A stretch of 64,000 nt of DNA from JAJNPS01 sp031378845 (GCA_031378845.1 JANNES010000026.1:62001-126000); one strand, 5' to 3'. Numbered from the stretch's first letter, positions 33,509 to 43,071 are shown. Numbers and translations are program-made. The notes: a model not told the origin generated them from the letters alone.

Positions 33509-33699
33509 TGATATGATGCTGGATATTTAAGGTTCAATTTGCTTTTCAAGTGATTTTGGGGCGTCACGCGACCCGTGGCGCATGGCATTCCGGCGGCCAA
33601 TCCGGTGTCATGACCCGACTTCGTACAAGCGCCTTTGTGCCGACCGTGGACCTTCGTTTTGCCGGCAAAGCGACCGTTTGGTCAAGCCAAACCACGCGA

Positions 33700-33838
33700 C
33701 ACGCCCGACGTCGCGAGGACGCGCACTTGATGGGCCAAGATATCCCCCGGAATTCTGCGGGCACCCAAGGCAGTCGCGCGCGGCCGGGCGAAGGTCTGGC
33801 GCTGCCCGGCGGCGCAGTCGCGCCTTGATTCCGGGCAA
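33700..33838. repeat. dispersed intergenic repeat, family B, copy 1
   Basis: It shares several blocks with the copies near 55815 and 57073: CGCCCGAC near the left, CTTGATGGG-CAA, CCCCCGG-ATTCTGC, the pair CCCGGCGGCGC, and the right-hand core GCGCCTTGATTCCGGGCAA. It is the most divergent of the three copies. Confidence 0.6.
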
Positions 33839-34005
33839 TGCGGCGTTGGGTGGCGCTGGTGCGGTGGGCGTGACGCAGTCATCCATGGACCTGCCCCGAT
33901 GTGAACGCGCAGCACGTCGTCCTCTGGCGCATCCCGCGGTTTTGCGGCACGGATTGCCAAGCACCGACCATAGCCACCCCATCCATCCCGCCCAAAGGAC
34001 GCCCC

Positions 34006-34410
34006 ATGACCCACGAGCTTACCTTGCGCGTCTATTATGAGGACACCGACCTTGCCGGGATCGTCTATTACGCGAACTACCTGAAATACATCGAGCGATC
34101 CCGCACCGAATGGATCCGCGATCTGGGGATCGATCAGACACGGTTGCGGGCCGAAGCGGGCGTCGTTTTTGCTGTCCGCAAAGTCACGGCGGATTATCTG
34201 CGACCGGCGCATTTCGACGATATCCTGTTGGCAACCACACGGCCCCTGTCCGTCAGTGGTGCGCGGATCGTGCTGGCGCAAGAGGTCCTGCGCGGGACCA
34301 CGCCGCTGTTCGCGGCCGAAGTAACCCTGGTCTGCCTGACCGCGAGCGGCCAGCCAACCCGCCTGCCGGATGCCGTGCGAAAGCTGCTGCCGCCAGTCGG
34401 GGCAGGGTAG
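34006..34410 (+). CDS. ybgC: tol-pal system-associated acyl-CoA thioesterase YbgC
   Basis: This 134-residue hotdog-fold thioesterase starts at ATG 34006 with AAAGGAC upstream. The catalytic motif is YYEDTDLAGIVYYANYLKYIERSRTEW with Asp15. It hydrolyses short acyl-CoA or acyl-ACP and is found at the head of tol-pal clusters, where it is thought to link to phospholipid metabolism. It stands 135 bases before tolQ. Confidence 0.95.
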   Translation: MTHELTLRVYYEDTDLAGIVYYANYLKYIERSRTEWIRDLGIDQTRLRAEAGVVFAVRKVTADYLRPAHFDDILLATTRPLSVSGARIVLAQEVLRGTTPLFAAEVTLVCLTASGQPTRLPDAVRKLLPPVGAG

Positions 34411-34545
34411 GCCAGGCCCGCTTTGGCGGCAGCATCGCGCGCGCAACGCCCGGTTTGCACGGCAATGTGTTGGCAATCCCCTTTAAAGCTTGATATCGTC
34501 ATGGTCAGAGGGGGCCGAAGAGCTCCGATAACAAGAGCAGGCGTA

Positions 34546-35241
34546 ATGGAAACGGAAACCCTTGCGATGGCGCAGGAGATTGATTTCTCTCTGCTTGCCC
34601 TTTTCGCGCGCGCGACAATCGTGGTCAAAATCGTGATGATCGCGCTGATCATCATGTCGTTCTGGTCCTGGGCCATCATCATCCAGAAACACATCATGAT
34701 GCGCGCCTCGCGCAAGGAGGCGTCGGTGTTTGACCGCGCCTTCTGGTCGGGCGAGCCGTTGGATGAGTTGTTCGAAAAGATCGGACCCGAAGCCGAGGGG
34801 CCGTCCGAAAAGATTTTTGCGGCCGGCATGCTGGAATGGCGGCGAAGCCACAGGCAGGATGGCGGGCTGATCGCAGGGGCGCAGGCGCGGATCGACCGTG
34901 CGATGGATGTCGCCATCAGCCGCGAAAGCGAGCGGTTGAACAACGGGCTGTCGTTCCTGGCGACCACCGGGTCCACTGCCCCTTTCATCGGGCTTTTCGG
35001 CACCGTTTGGGGCATCAAGCACGCGTTCGAGCAGATCGCCATCAGCCAGAACACCAATCTGGCGGTGGTGGCCCCCGGTATTGCCGAGGCGCTGCTGGCG
35101 ACCGGCATCGGTCTGGTCGCGGCGATCCCGGCGGTGGTATTTTACAACAAGCTGAACGCCGACAGCGAACGGGTGCTGGGCGGCTATGAGGCTTTTGCCG
35201 ACGAATTTGCCACGATCCTGTCGCGCCAGCTGGACGCCTGA
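34546..35241 (+). CDS. tolQ: Tol-Pal system proton channel subunit TolQ
   Basis: The product has 231 residues from ATG 34546, with an AGAGCAGG-like site; ATG 34567 is the alternative. Three membrane helices are clear: one near residues 25-45 and a pair including TTGSTAPFIGLFGTVWGIKHAF and APGIAEALLATGIGLVAAIPAVVFYN. With TolR it forms the proton-driven motor that energises TolA at the division site. It is 3 bases before tolR. Confidence 0.96.
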   Translation: METETLAMAQEIDFSLLALFARATIVVKIVMIALIIMSFWSWAIIIQKHIMMRASRKEASVFDRAFWSGEPLDELFEKIGPEAEGPSEKIFAAGMLEWRRSHRQDGGLIAGAQARIDRAMDVAISRESERLNNGLSFLATTGSTAPFIGLFGTVWGIKHAFEQIAISQNTNLAVVAPGIAEALLATGIGLVAAIPAVVFYNKLNADSERVLGGYEAFADEFATILSRQLDA

Positions 35242-35244
35242 GCC

Positions 35245-35724
35245 ATGGCCGGAAGCGTGATCCAGAAATCGGGCGGTGGGCGCAGACGGCGGCACCGGGG
35301 CCGGGCCGCAGCGATGAGCGAGATCAACGTCACGCCGTTCGTGGATGTGATGCTGGTGTTGCTGATCATCTTCATGGTCGCGGCACCCTTGCTGACGGTG
35401 GGCGTGCCGGTGGAACTGCCCAAGACCGCTGCCTCGGCGATGCCGACCGAGCAAGAAGAACCCCTGACCATCACGATGTCGGCGGATGGCAAGCTGTTCA
35501 TCCAAAACAGTGACGTCACCGAAGACGTCACGGAGAATACCCTGATCCCGAGGTTGACCGCGATTGCCTCGGAGCGGGTGTCCGACAAGGTGTTCTTGCG
35601 CGCCGATGGGGCCATTCCGTATTCCCGCGTCGCACAGGTGATGGGCGCGCTGAACGCCGGTGGCTTTCGCAACATCGGTCTGGTGACCGATAGCGACGGG
35701 CCGACCTTTGGCGGCGGCGGCTGA
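35245..35724 (+). CDS. tolR: Tol-Pal system protein TolR (ExbD type)
   Basis: This is a 159-residue protein. A basic N-terminus (GGGRRRRHRGRAAAMSEINVTPFVDVMLVLLIIFMVAAPLL) holds the single membrane helix and its essential aspartate (FVDVMLVLLIIFM). The periplasmic domain includes KVFLRADGAIPYSRVAQVMGAL. It works with TolQ as the stator and motor. The ATG start lies 3 bases after tolQ. Confidence 0.95.
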   Translation: MAGSVIQKSGGGRRRRHRGRAAAMSEINVTPFVDVMLVLLIIFMVAAPLLTVGVPVELPKTAASAMPTEQEEPLTITMSADGKLFIQNSDVTEDVTENTLIPRLTAIASERVSDKVFLRADGAIPYSRVAQVMGALNAGGFRNIGLVTDSDGPTFGGGG

Positions 35725-35738
35725 GGCCGGGGGCTCGG

Positions 35739-36938
35739 GTGAATACGGGCACGATATTCTCTGGCATCGGGCATGCGGCCCTGATCCTGTGGGTGCTCCT
35801 CGGGGACTGGCTTTTTGCGCCGCAAGATGCCGCCGAGATTGCGGTCACGCAGGTGTCCTTGATGACATCGGACGAGTTTGCCGCGCTGAGTGCGCCGACA
35901 CCGACCCCGCCTCGGCCGCAAGCGCGCCCGGCAGTCGAAGCACCTCCCGACACTGTGGCGACACCGGCGCCTTTGACGCCGGATGTGCCAGAACCTGCGC
36001 CTGAGGTGCAGCCCGAGCCTGCGCCCGCGCCGCCCGAGCCGGTCGCGCAGCCCGAACCAGTGCCATTGCCCGATCCGGAACCTGAAGTGGTGCCGATCCC
36101 CGATCCCGTGCCGCAGCCGATCGAAGTCCCCGAGCCGATCGCACCGCTGGCGCCCCAAGAGCAGATCCTGCCCTCGGCCCAGACAGCGGTGCGCCCCAAG
36201 CCGCGCCCGGCGGACCGCGTGGCACCTGATGTCACGCCGACGCCCGAGCCGGATGTCGAAACCGCGCCCGATCCTACGCCCGCCACAACGGATACCCCGA
36301 CCGAAGCGCCGGTCGTGGTGCCCGAAGATACCAATGAGACGGTGGCCCCGGAAACCGGTGATGTCTTGCGCACCGAGGCGACGACGGATCAGACGGACGC
36401 CCTGGGCATGCAGACCTCGCTACGCCCGAAATCGCGGCCCTCGGCGCGGCCGGCGTCGGCGGTTGCACCTGATGCGCCCGCACAGGACCCGGCGTCCGAG
36501 GCGACCGCGCAGACCGACGAGGATGTCGCTGCAGCGATTGCGGCGGCGGTGAACGAGGCGGCCACTGATCCGGCTGCGGAGGCGGGGACCGACGCCACCG
36601 CAGCCCCCGCTGGCGGCGAGCCGATGACCTCGGGCGAGATCGGCGATTTCAGCCGTGCGATCGGCAGCAAGTGGAACCTCGGCTCGGCATCAACCGATGC
36701 GCTGCGCACCACGGTTGCCATTCGCGTGACCTTTGGACCTGATGCTGCGCCCATCGACTTTGAACTGATTGAAAGCGATGGTCCGACGGAAGCCGCCACG
36801 CGGACGGCGTTTGAGGCCGGAAAGCGCGCCATCAGGCGTGCGTCCATCGAAGGCGGTATTCCCCTGCCGCTTGACAAATACGACACCTGGAAGGTGCTGG
36901 AACTGGTCTTTGACCCCAACGGGATGCGGATGCGATGA
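35739..36938 (+). CDS. tolA: Tol-Pal system energy-transducing protein TolA
   Basis: The product has 399 residues from GTG 35739. One N-terminal membrane helix (about residues 8-27) is followed by a long Pro/Glu/Ala-rich stalk (about 50-260), in place of the Ala/Lys helix of E. coli TolA. A C-terminal domain at about 290-399 (FSRAIGSKWNLGSASTDALRTTVAIRVTF) resembles TonB/TolA third domains. It links the TolQR motor to TolB and Pal. The stop overlaps an ATG in the tolB frame. GTG is the only start before the helix. Confidence 0.9.
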   Translation: MNTGTIFSGIGHAALILWVLLGDWLFAPQDAAEIAVTQVSLMTSDEFAALSAPTPTPPRPQARPAVEAPPDTVATPAPLTPDVPEPAPEVQPEPAPAPPEPVAQPEPVPLPDPEPEVVPIPDPVPQPIEVPEPIAPLAPQEQILPSAQTAVRPKPRPADRVAPDVTPTPEPDVETAPDPTPATTDTPTEAPVVVPEDTNETVAPETGDVLRTEATTDQTDALGMQTSLRPKSRPSARPASAVAPDAPAQDPASEATAQTDEDVAAAIAAAVNEAATDPAAEAGTDATAAPAGGEPMTSGEIGDFSRAIGSKWNLGSASTDALRTTVAIRVTFGPDAAPIDFELIESDGPTEAATRTAFEAGKRAIRRASIEGGIPLPLDKYDTWKVLELVFDPNGMRMR

Positions 36939-37039
36939 CGCAAGCCACCATGGGCGGCAGACCGCCGGTTCTGACTTTCCCCCTGCAGACGCGACGCCCG
37001 ATGGGCTATGAAAAACAAAAAAGACGGAGTTTGAGGCTG

Positions 37040-38374
37040 ATGCGCACCCCGATGACCCTTATGTTGAGACTGCTGGCGATGGCGCTTTTGGCGTTGGCCT
37101 TTGTTCCGCCCGCCATGGCGCAGGACAAGCCGCTGCGCATCGTCATCGGCTCGGGCGTGATCGAGCCACTGCCATTGGCCATCCCGAACTTTGTCGACGA
37201 GGGCGGCGCGGTCGACTTTGCGCGCGAGATCAGCCGTCTGATCGCGGCGGACCTGACCGGCACGGGCCTGTTCCGCGAGATCCCGGCCGAGGCCTATATC
37301 AGCCAGATCTCCAGCTTTGACGCGCCCGTGGCCTATGCCGACTGGAAGGCGATCAATGCCCAGGGCGTGATCGTGGGGGCGGTCACTGTGGCCGGTGACC
37401 GCATTACCGTGAAGTTCCGCATCTTCGACATCTTTTCGGGCGAGCAATTGGGCGAGGGGCTGCAATTTGCAGGCTCCACCGGGGGCTGGCGGCGGATGGC
37501 GCACAAAGTGGCCGATGCGGCCTATTCGCGAATCACCGGCGAGGGGGGCTATTTCGACAGCCGCGTCGTCTTTGTCAGCGAAAGCGGACCCAAGGCGCAA
37601 CGCGAAAAGCGGCTGGCGGTGATGGATTATGACGGCGCCAACGTGCAGTACCTGACCGATAGCGGGTCCATCGTGCTGGCGCCGCGCTTTTCACCGTCCG
37701 GCGATCAAATCCTCTTCACCTCGTATCAGTCGGGCTTTCCGGCGATCTATCTGATGGATGCGGCGTCGCTGGCGACGCGTTCGCTGGGCGAGCAGCCCGG
37801 CACAATGACGTTTGCACCACGCTTTGCGCCGAACGGGCAGACGGTGGTGTTCAGTCTGGAGCGCGGCGGCAACACCGATATCTACACGGTGGACGTAGGG
37901 TCGGGCCAGTTGAACCAGCTGACCAACGCGCCCTCCATCGAGACAGGGCCGAGCTATTCGCCCGATGGCAGCCAGATCGTGTTTGAAAGCGACCGTTCCG
38001 GCAACCAGCAGCTATACATCATGTCCGCAGGTGGCAGTGAGCCGCAGCGCATCTCGGGCGGGCAGGGTCGCTATGGCACACCGGTCTGGAGCCCGCGCGG
38101 CGATCTGATTGCATTCACCAAGCAAAATGCCGGGCGTTTCCATATCGGCGTCATGCGGACGGATGGGTCCGAGGAACGCCTGCTGACCACGTCGTTTCTG
38201 GATGAGGGTCCGACCTGGGCCCCGAATGGCCGCGTCATCATGTTCACCCGAGAAAGTCCGGGGGCCGAGGGATCGGCCTCGCTCTGGTCGGTCGATATCT
38301 CGGGACGCAACATCAAACAGGTGCCGACCGATGGCCCTGCGTCGGACCCGGCCTGGTCGCCGCTTTTGCCCTGA
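37040..38374 (+). CDS. tolB: Tol-Pal system beta-propeller protein TolB
   Basis: The product has 444 residues. ATG 37040 gives a standard signal peptide (hydrophobic core LMLRLLAMALLALAFVPPAMA) and is preferred to ATG 36935, which overlaps the tolA stop but adds 35 residues before it. An N-terminal alpha/beta domain precedes a six-bladed propeller with repeats such as PRFSPSGDQILFTS, PSYSPDGSQIVFES, PVWSPRGDLIAFT and PTWAPNGRVIMFT. It is periplasmic and binds Pal and TolA. Confidence 0.95.
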   Translation: MRTPMTLMLRLLAMALLALAFVPPAMAQDKPLRIVIGSGVIEPLPLAIPNFVDEGGAVDFAREISRLIAADLTGTGLFREIPAEAYISQISSFDAPVAYADWKAINAQGVIVGAVTVAGDRITVKFRIFDIFSGEQLGEGLQFAGSTGGWRRMAHKVADAAYSRITGEGGYFDSRVVFVSESGPKAQREKRLAVMDYDGANVQYLTDSGSIVLAPRFSPSGDQILFTSYQSGFPAIYLMDAASLATRSLGEQPGTMTFAPRFAPNGQTVVFSLERGGNTDIYTVDVGSGQLNQLTNAPSIETGPSYSPDGSQIVFESDRSGNQQLYIMSAGGSEPQRISGGQGRYGTPVWSPRGDLIAFTKQNAGRFHIGVMRTDGSEERLLTTSFLDEGPTWAPNGRVIMFTRESPGAEGSASLWSVDISGRNIKQVPTDGPASDPAWSPLLP

Positions 38375-38462
38375 AAACCGCACCGGGAGTGGATTCCCCC
38401 GGCCCGCGAAACCTGATATTGTGCCTCAATCGAGCCAAACAACAAAAAGGACACCCCCCGGA

Positions 38463-38984
38463 ATGACCCTTCTGCCCAAAGTACTTCTGATCGTCGCGGC
38501 CCTGGGGCTTGCGGCCTGCAACAACCCCGACCGCTATGGTGCCGGTGGCGCTGGTGGCAATGGCGCAGGCGGGACGGGCATCGACACCACGGGTCTGGGC
38601 GATCCGAACGACCCGGCCTCGATCGCCTATTTCAACCAGACTGTGGGTGACAAGGTTCTGTTTGCGGTGGATCAGTCGAACCTCAGCGACACCTCGCGCG
38701 GTATTTTGGCAGGACAGGCACAGTGGCTGCAGTCGAACCCCGGTTACGCGATCATCATCGAAGGCCATGCCGATGAGCAGGGCACGCGGGAATACAACAT
38801 CGCATTGGGTGCGCGTCGCGCAAATGCCGTGCAGAACTTCCTGATCGCGCAAGGCATCCCCGCGAACCGCATGCGCACGATTTCCTACGGCAAGGAGCGA
38901 CCGATCGAGGTCTGTTCGGTCGAGGAATGCTATGCCAAGAACCGGCGCGCCGTAACTGTCCTTTCGGCAGGCGCAGGGGTCTGA
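38463..38984 (+). CDS. pal: peptidoglycan-associated lipoprotein Pal
   Basis: The product has 173 residues from ATG 38463 with AAAGGACA upstream. The lipobox LAAC makes Cys19 the lipidated residue. The OmpA-like C-terminal domain (EGHADEQGTREYNIALGARRA, then ISYGKERP and CYAKNRRAVTV) binds peptidoglycan. It anchors the outer membrane during constriction. It lies between tolB and cpoB. Confidence 0.96.
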   Translation: MTLLPKVLLIVAALGLAACNNPDRYGAGGAGGNGAGGTGIDTTGLGDPNDPASIAYFNQTVGDKVLFAVDQSNLSDTSRGILAGQAQWLQSNPGYAIIIEGHADEQGTREYNIALGARRANAVQNFLIAQGIPANRMRTISYGKERPIEVCSVEECYAKNRRAVTVLSAGAGV

Positions 38985-38989
38985 TCTTG

Positions 38990-39805
38990 ATGCGCTGGCT
39001 TGTCCTTTGCGCGGTGTTGTTGTCCGGCCCCGCCGTTGCGCAGGACCGGGCCCAGACACTGGCCGATATTCGCAGCGAGCTGACCGCGCTGATGGCCGAA
39101 TTCAACGCGCTGAAGGGGGAGCTGATCACCAGCGGGGCCGCGCAGACCGGTGCTGCCGGAGGCGATGCCCTGCAGCGACTGGATGCCATCGAGGCGCAAC
39201 TGATGCAGCTGACCTCCAAGACCGAAGCGGTGGAGATCCGGTTGAAATCGGTCGTAAGCGATGGGACCAACCGCGTCGGCGATCTGGAGTTTCGGGTGTG
39301 CGAGCTGACCGAGGGTTGCGATCCTGCAACTCTTGGTGCGACCTCGCCACTGGGCGGGGCGGACCCGGCGGCACCGCCGCCCGATGTCGCGACGACACCG
39401 GACACCGGCGGGGTGGAACTGGCGGTCGGCGAGCAAGCCGAATTTGACCGGGCCAAGGAGGTGCTCGCCACCGGTGACTTTCGCGGTGCTGAAACGCTCT
39501 TTGCGACCTATGCCCAAACCTATCCAGGCGGCGCCCTGACGCCTGAGGCGCATTTTCAGCGCGGTGAGGCGCTGACGCAGCTGCAAGAGACATCGAATGC
39601 CGCGCGCGCCTATCTTGAAGCATTCAATGCTGCGCCGGATGGGACGCGGGCGGGTGATGCGCTGCTGAAACTGGGCGAGGCCCTGGGCACGCTGGGACAA
39701 ACGCCGGAGGCGTGTGTGACCTTGGGCGAGGTTGGCGTGCGGTTCCCGGGCAGTTTGCCCGCGACGCAGGCGCAGGTGGCGATGCAGGGGCTGGGGTGCC
39801 AGTAG
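38990..39805 (+). CDS. cpoB: cell division coordinator CpoB (YbgF)
   Basis: The product has 271 residues from ATG 38990, 5 bases after pal. It has a signal peptide (VLCAVLLSGPAVAQ), an N-terminal coiled coil (RAQTLADIRSELTALMAEFNALKGEL), a Pro/Asp-rich linker, and three TPR-like repeats near the C-terminus (FDRAKEVLATGDFRGAETLFATYAQTYPGG). CpoB tunes Tol function and septal peptidoglycan synthesis. Its end overlaps the tilS GTG by 10 bases. Confidence 0.9.
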   Translation: MRWLVLCAVLLSGPAVAQDRAQTLADIRSELTALMAEFNALKGELITSGAAQTGAAGGDALQRLDAIEAQLMQLTSKTEAVEIRLKSVVSDGTNRVGDLEFRVCELTEGCDPATLGATSPLGGADPAAPPPDVATTPDTGGVELAVGEQAEFDRAKEVLATGDFRGAETLFATYAQTYPGGALTPEAHFQRGEALTQLQETSNAARAYLEAFNAAPDGTRAGDALLKLGEALGTLGQTPEACVTLGEVGVRFPGSLPATQAQVAMQGLGCQ

Positions 39806-41034
39806 ACAAGCCGGACCTGCAGTCCCGTCTGCGCGATTTCTTTGTGCAACATCCGCCCGAAAGACTGGGCGTTGCAGTATCGGGCGGCGGGGATTCCGTC
39901 GCCCTTTTGCATTTGCTGGCCGACTGGTCGCGGCACGGTGGGCCGGAAATTCATGCCGTGACGGTGGATCATGGGCTGCGGCCCGAGGCTGCCTCCGAGG
40001 CCAAAGGCGTGGCGGCGTTGTGCCTGACCCTTGGTGTGACGCATGATGTTCTGCGCTGGCAGGGCTGGGGTGGCACGGGCAACCTCATGGATGCCGCACG
40101 GCGCGCGCGCATCCGGCTGATTGCGCTCTGGGCTCAAAAGCGGGGGATCGAGGCCGTCGCGCTGGGACATACGATGGATGACCAGGCCGAGACGTTCCTG
40201 ATGCGTCTTGCGCGCGGCTCCGGCGTGGACGGGTTGGCCGGAATGGGCCGTTTTCGCATCGCATCGGGCGTGCGGTGGGAGCGGCCGCTTCTGGACATCC
40301 GGCGCGCGGAGCTTCGCCAGTATCTGGTGGAACGGGGCGTGGCATGGGTCGAGGATCCCACCAATGACGATGCCGCGTTTGATCGCATCAAGGCGCGGCA
40401 AGCCATGGCGGTGCTGGAACCTTTGGGCATCACGCCCGAGAGGATTGGCAACACCGCAGCCATGCTGTTGATGGCGCGGCGCGTGCTGGAGACGGCGGCG
40501 GTGCGCCTGATGCAGACGGCGGGGCGCGAAGAGGCGGGGTCCCTTGTCTTGGGGAAAGACGCGCTGTTGCTGGAACCGCCGGAAACGGTGTGGCGCATTC
40601 TGGCCGATGCGATCTGCTGGGTGTCATCCGCTGAATACCGGCCAAGGCTTGAGTCGGTGATGCAGTTGAACCCGCACGCGAACGCCAAGCGCACACTTGC
40701 GGGCTGCATCATCGAGAACGACGAGACCTGCATCCGGATCGCGCGCGAAGCCAAGGCCATTGAGGGTCTGCGCGTGCCGACCGACCAGCCTTGGGACCGC
40801 CGCTGGACCCTCACCGGCCCACACGCGCCCGACCTTGAGATCCGCGCGCTGGGGCCCGACGGGTTGCGTGAGGCCAAGGACTGGCGCGACAGCGGGCTTT
40901 CGCGCGATACCTTGATCGTCACGCCCGCCATCTGGCGCGGCGCCACGCTTGTCGCGGCCCCCTCAGCGGGTTTTGGCGCAGGCTGGACTGCGACGGTTTC
41001 GCCGCCCTTCGTCTCATTTTTGTTATCGCATTGA
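39796..41034 (+). CDS. tilS: tRNA(Ile)-lysidine synthetase
   Basis: From GTG 39796 the product has 412 residues and the PP-loop SGGGDS (residues 29-34) has the usual N-terminal spacing. AGGGGCTGGG just upstream serves as ribosome-binding site, and the frame overlaps the end of cpoB. The enzyme converts C34 of the AUA-reading tRNA-Ile to lysidine. Signature pieces HTMDDQAETFLMRLARGSGVDGLAGM and RPLLDIRRAELRQYL are present. The C-terminal domain is short, as in other alphaproteobacteria. Confidence 0.92.
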   Translation: MPVDKPDLQSRLRDFFVQHPPERLGVAVSGGGDSVALLHLLADWSRHGGPEIHAVTVDHGLRPEAASEAKGVAALCLTLGVTHDVLRWQGWGGTGNLMDAARRARIRLIALWAQKRGIEAVALGHTMDDQAETFLMRLARGSGVDGLAGMGRFRIASGVRWERPLLDIRRAELRQYLVERGVAWVEDPTNDDAAFDRIKARQAMAVLEPLGITPERIGNTAAMLLMARRVLETAAVRLMQTAGREEAGSLVLGKDALLLEPPETVWRILADAICWVSSAEYRPRLESVMQLNPHANAKRTLAGCIIENDETCIRIAREAKAIEGLRVPTDQPWDRRWTLTGPHAPDLEIRALGPDGLREAKDWRDSGLSRDTLIVTPAIWRGATLVAAPSAGFGAGWTATVSPPFVSFLLSH

Positions 41035-41058
41035 ACGCGGCGCTAATCTGTCTATCTT
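41031..41058 (+). promoter_or_regulatory. candidate promoter of ftsH
   Basis: TTGAAC (41031-41036) and TATCTT (41053-41058) are separated by 16 bases and lie 55 bases before the ftsH GTG, overlapping the tilS stop. It is a reasonable vegetative or heat-shock-type promoter, not proven. Confidence 0.4.
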
Positions 41059-41112
41059 AGAGTGCAAACCTGTGCACCGGTCGTGGGGCGCGGATCAAAC
41101 GGGAGTTCCTTT

Positions 41113-43023
41113 GTGGGCAACGCGCGAAACATCGCATTCTGGGTCGTTCTTTTCCTGCTCGTCCTGGCCTTGTTCAATCTTTTTGGCGGCAGCCAGACGA
41201 CGACAGCCACACGTGCGATGGCATATTCGGATTTCATCGCGCAGGTTGATCAGGGTGCTGTCTCCAGCGTCATCTTGGATGGTGAGCGCGTCGTCGTGAC
41301 CGCCAAGGACGGCAACAAATACGTCACCATCCGGCCAGAGGGCGAACAGCTGACGGATCACCTGATCGCCAAGGGCGTCGAAGTGCGCGCCGAAAGCCAG
41401 GAAGAGTCCGGGATCATGTCCTTTGTGTCGCTCTGGCTGCCGTTCCTCGTGCTGATCGGCATCTGGATTTTCTTTATGAACCGGATGCAGGGTGGCGGCA
41501 AAGGCGGGGCGATGGGCTTTGGCAAATCGCGCGCCAAATTGCTGACCGAAAAGCAGGGTCGTGTCACGTTTGACGACGTGGCCGGCATCGACGAGGCCAA
41601 GGAAGAGCTTGAGGAAATCGTGGAATTTCTGCGCAACCCGCAGAAATTCAGTCGCCTTGGCGGCAAGATCCCGAAAGGCGCACTTTTGGTTGGTCCTCCG
41701 GGGACCGGTAAGACGCTGCTGGCGCGGGCGATTGCAGGCGAGGCGGGCGTGCCGTTCTTTACCATCTCGGGCTCTGATTTCGTAGAGATGTTTGTGGGTG
41801 TCGGCGCAAGCCGCGTACGCGACATGTTCGAGCAGGCCAAAAAGAACGCGCCTTGTATCGTGTTCATCGACGAGATCGACGCTGTGGGCCGTGCGCGTGG
41901 CGTCGGCATCGGCGGCGGCAATGACGAACGCGAGCAGACGCTGAACCAGCTTTTGGTCGAGATGGACGGCTTTGAGGCCAACGAGGGCGTCATCATCGTC
42001 GCGGCCACCAACCGCAAGGACGTGCTGGACCCGGCCTTGCTGCGTCCGGGCCGCTTTGACCGCCAGATCCAGGTGCCGAACCCCGATATCAAGGGTCGCG
42101 AAAAGATCCTGACCGTGCATGCGCGCAAGGTTCCCGTCGGCCCCGATGTTGACTTGCGCATCATCGCGCGCGGCTGTCCTGGATTCTCGGGTGCCGACCT
42201 TGCGAACCTAGTGAATGAGGCAGCCCTGACTGCTGCCCGTGTGGGCCGCCGCTTTGTCACCATGTCCGATTTTGAGCACGCCAAGGACAAGGTCATGATG
42301 GGGGCCGAGCGCCGCTCGATGGTGCTGACCGCCGATCAGAAGGAAAAGACCGCGTATCACGAGGCGGGTCACGCGATTGTGGGCATGAACATGCCCAAAT
42401 GCGATCCGGTCTACAAGGCGACGATCATCCCGCGCGGGGGTGCGCTGGGCATGGTTGTCAGCCTGCCGGAAATGGACCGGCTGAACATGCACAAGGACGA
42501 GGGCAAGCAAAAGATCGCGATGACGATGGCGGGCAAAGCAGCCGAGATCATCAAATATGGCGAAGAAGGCGTATCGTCGGGTCCTGCTGGCGATATCCAG
42601 CAGGCGTCGTCCCTCGCCCGCGCGATGGTGATGCGGTGGGGCATGTCCGACAAGATCGGCAATATCGACTATGCCGAGGCGCACGAGGGCTATCAGGGCA
42701 ACACGGCGGGATTTTCGGTCTCTGCCGAGACCAAGAAGACCATCGAGGCCGAGGTCAAGGCGCTGATCGACGAAGGCTACGATGTGGCGCGGCGCGTGTT
42801 GCTGGACAAGGCCGAGGATTTTGAGCGGCTGGCCAAGGGTTTGCTGGAATACGAGACCCTGACCGGCGACGAGATCCGCAAAGTCATCGCGGGTGAGGTT
42901 CTGGGTGGCGACGATGATGCCGACAAGCCTGCCTCTGGCGGTGGCGCGGCCTCAGTTGTTGCAATCCCCAAGACCAAGCCCAAGGCCCCAAAGGGTGGTG
43001 CAGAGCCGACGCCAGCGGTCTGA
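41113..43023 (+). CDS. ftsH: ATP-dependent zinc metalloprotease FtsH
   Basis: The chosen start is GTG 41113, with GGGAG nearby and the family N-terminus GNARNIAFWVVLFLLVLALFNL; GTG 41062 is an alternative. The 636-residue protein has two membrane helices around a small periplasmic domain. The AAA module has Walker A GPPGTGKT (residues 194-201) and Walker B FIDEID, and the zinc motif HEAGH lies at residues 416-420. It degrades membrane and regulatory proteins. A rho-independent terminator follows. Confidence 0.97.
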   Translation: MGNARNIAFWVVLFLLVLALFNLFGGSQTTTATRAMAYSDFIAQVDQGAVSSVILDGERVVVTAKDGNKYVTIRPEGEQLTDHLIAKGVEVRAESQEESGIMSFVSLWLPFLVLIGIWIFFMNRMQGGGKGGAMGFGKSRAKLLTEKQGRVTFDDVAGIDEAKEELEEIVEFLRNPQKFSRLGGKIPKGALLVGPPGTGKTLLARAIAGEAGVPFFTISGSDFVEMFVGVGASRVRDMFEQAKKNAPCIVFIDEIDAVGRARGVGIGGGNDEREQTLNQLLVEMDGFEANEGVIIVAATNRKDVLDPALLRPGRFDRQIQVPNPDIKGREKILTVHARKVPVGPDVDLRIIARGCPGFSGADLANLVNEAALTAARVGRRFVTMSDFEHAKDKVMMGAERRSMVLTADQKEKTAYHEAGHAIVGMNMPKCDPVYKATIIPRGGALGMVVSLPEMDRLNMHKDEGKQKIAMTMAGKAAEIIKYGEEGVSSGPAGDIQQASSLARAMVMRWGMSDKIGNIDYAEAHEGYQGNTAGFSVSAETKKTIEAEVKALIDEGYDVARRVLLDKAEDFERLAKGLLEYETLTGDEIRKVIAGEVLGGDDDADKPASGGGAASVVAIPKTKPKAPKGGAEPTPAV

Positions 43024-43043
43024 CCAGATCGGCAATCTGTTGC

Positions 43044-43071
43044 AAGGCCCCGTTTCAGCGGGGCCTTTTTC
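43044..43071 (+). terminator. rho-independent terminator after ftsH
   Basis: AAGGCCCCG and CGGGGCCTT form a nine-pair stem around TTTCAG, ending in a run of five T. It starts 20 bases after the ftsH stop. Confidence 0.92.

Larger units (their letters stand above)
33464..34005. other. 542-base gene-free gap between ruvB and ybgC
   Basis: Short open frames here have no ribosome-binding site and no recognisable product. The left part (33480-33550) is AT-rich and contains a perfect FNR box at 33495-33508. The right part holds copy 1 of repeat family B (about 33700-33838). An unannotated small RNA is possible, but I see no clear terminator. Confidence 0.6.

Noticed and set aside
33550..33828. 92-codon plus-strand frame in the ruvB-ybgC gap
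   Set aside because: It has no ribosome-binding site or family match, and half of it is repeat family B.
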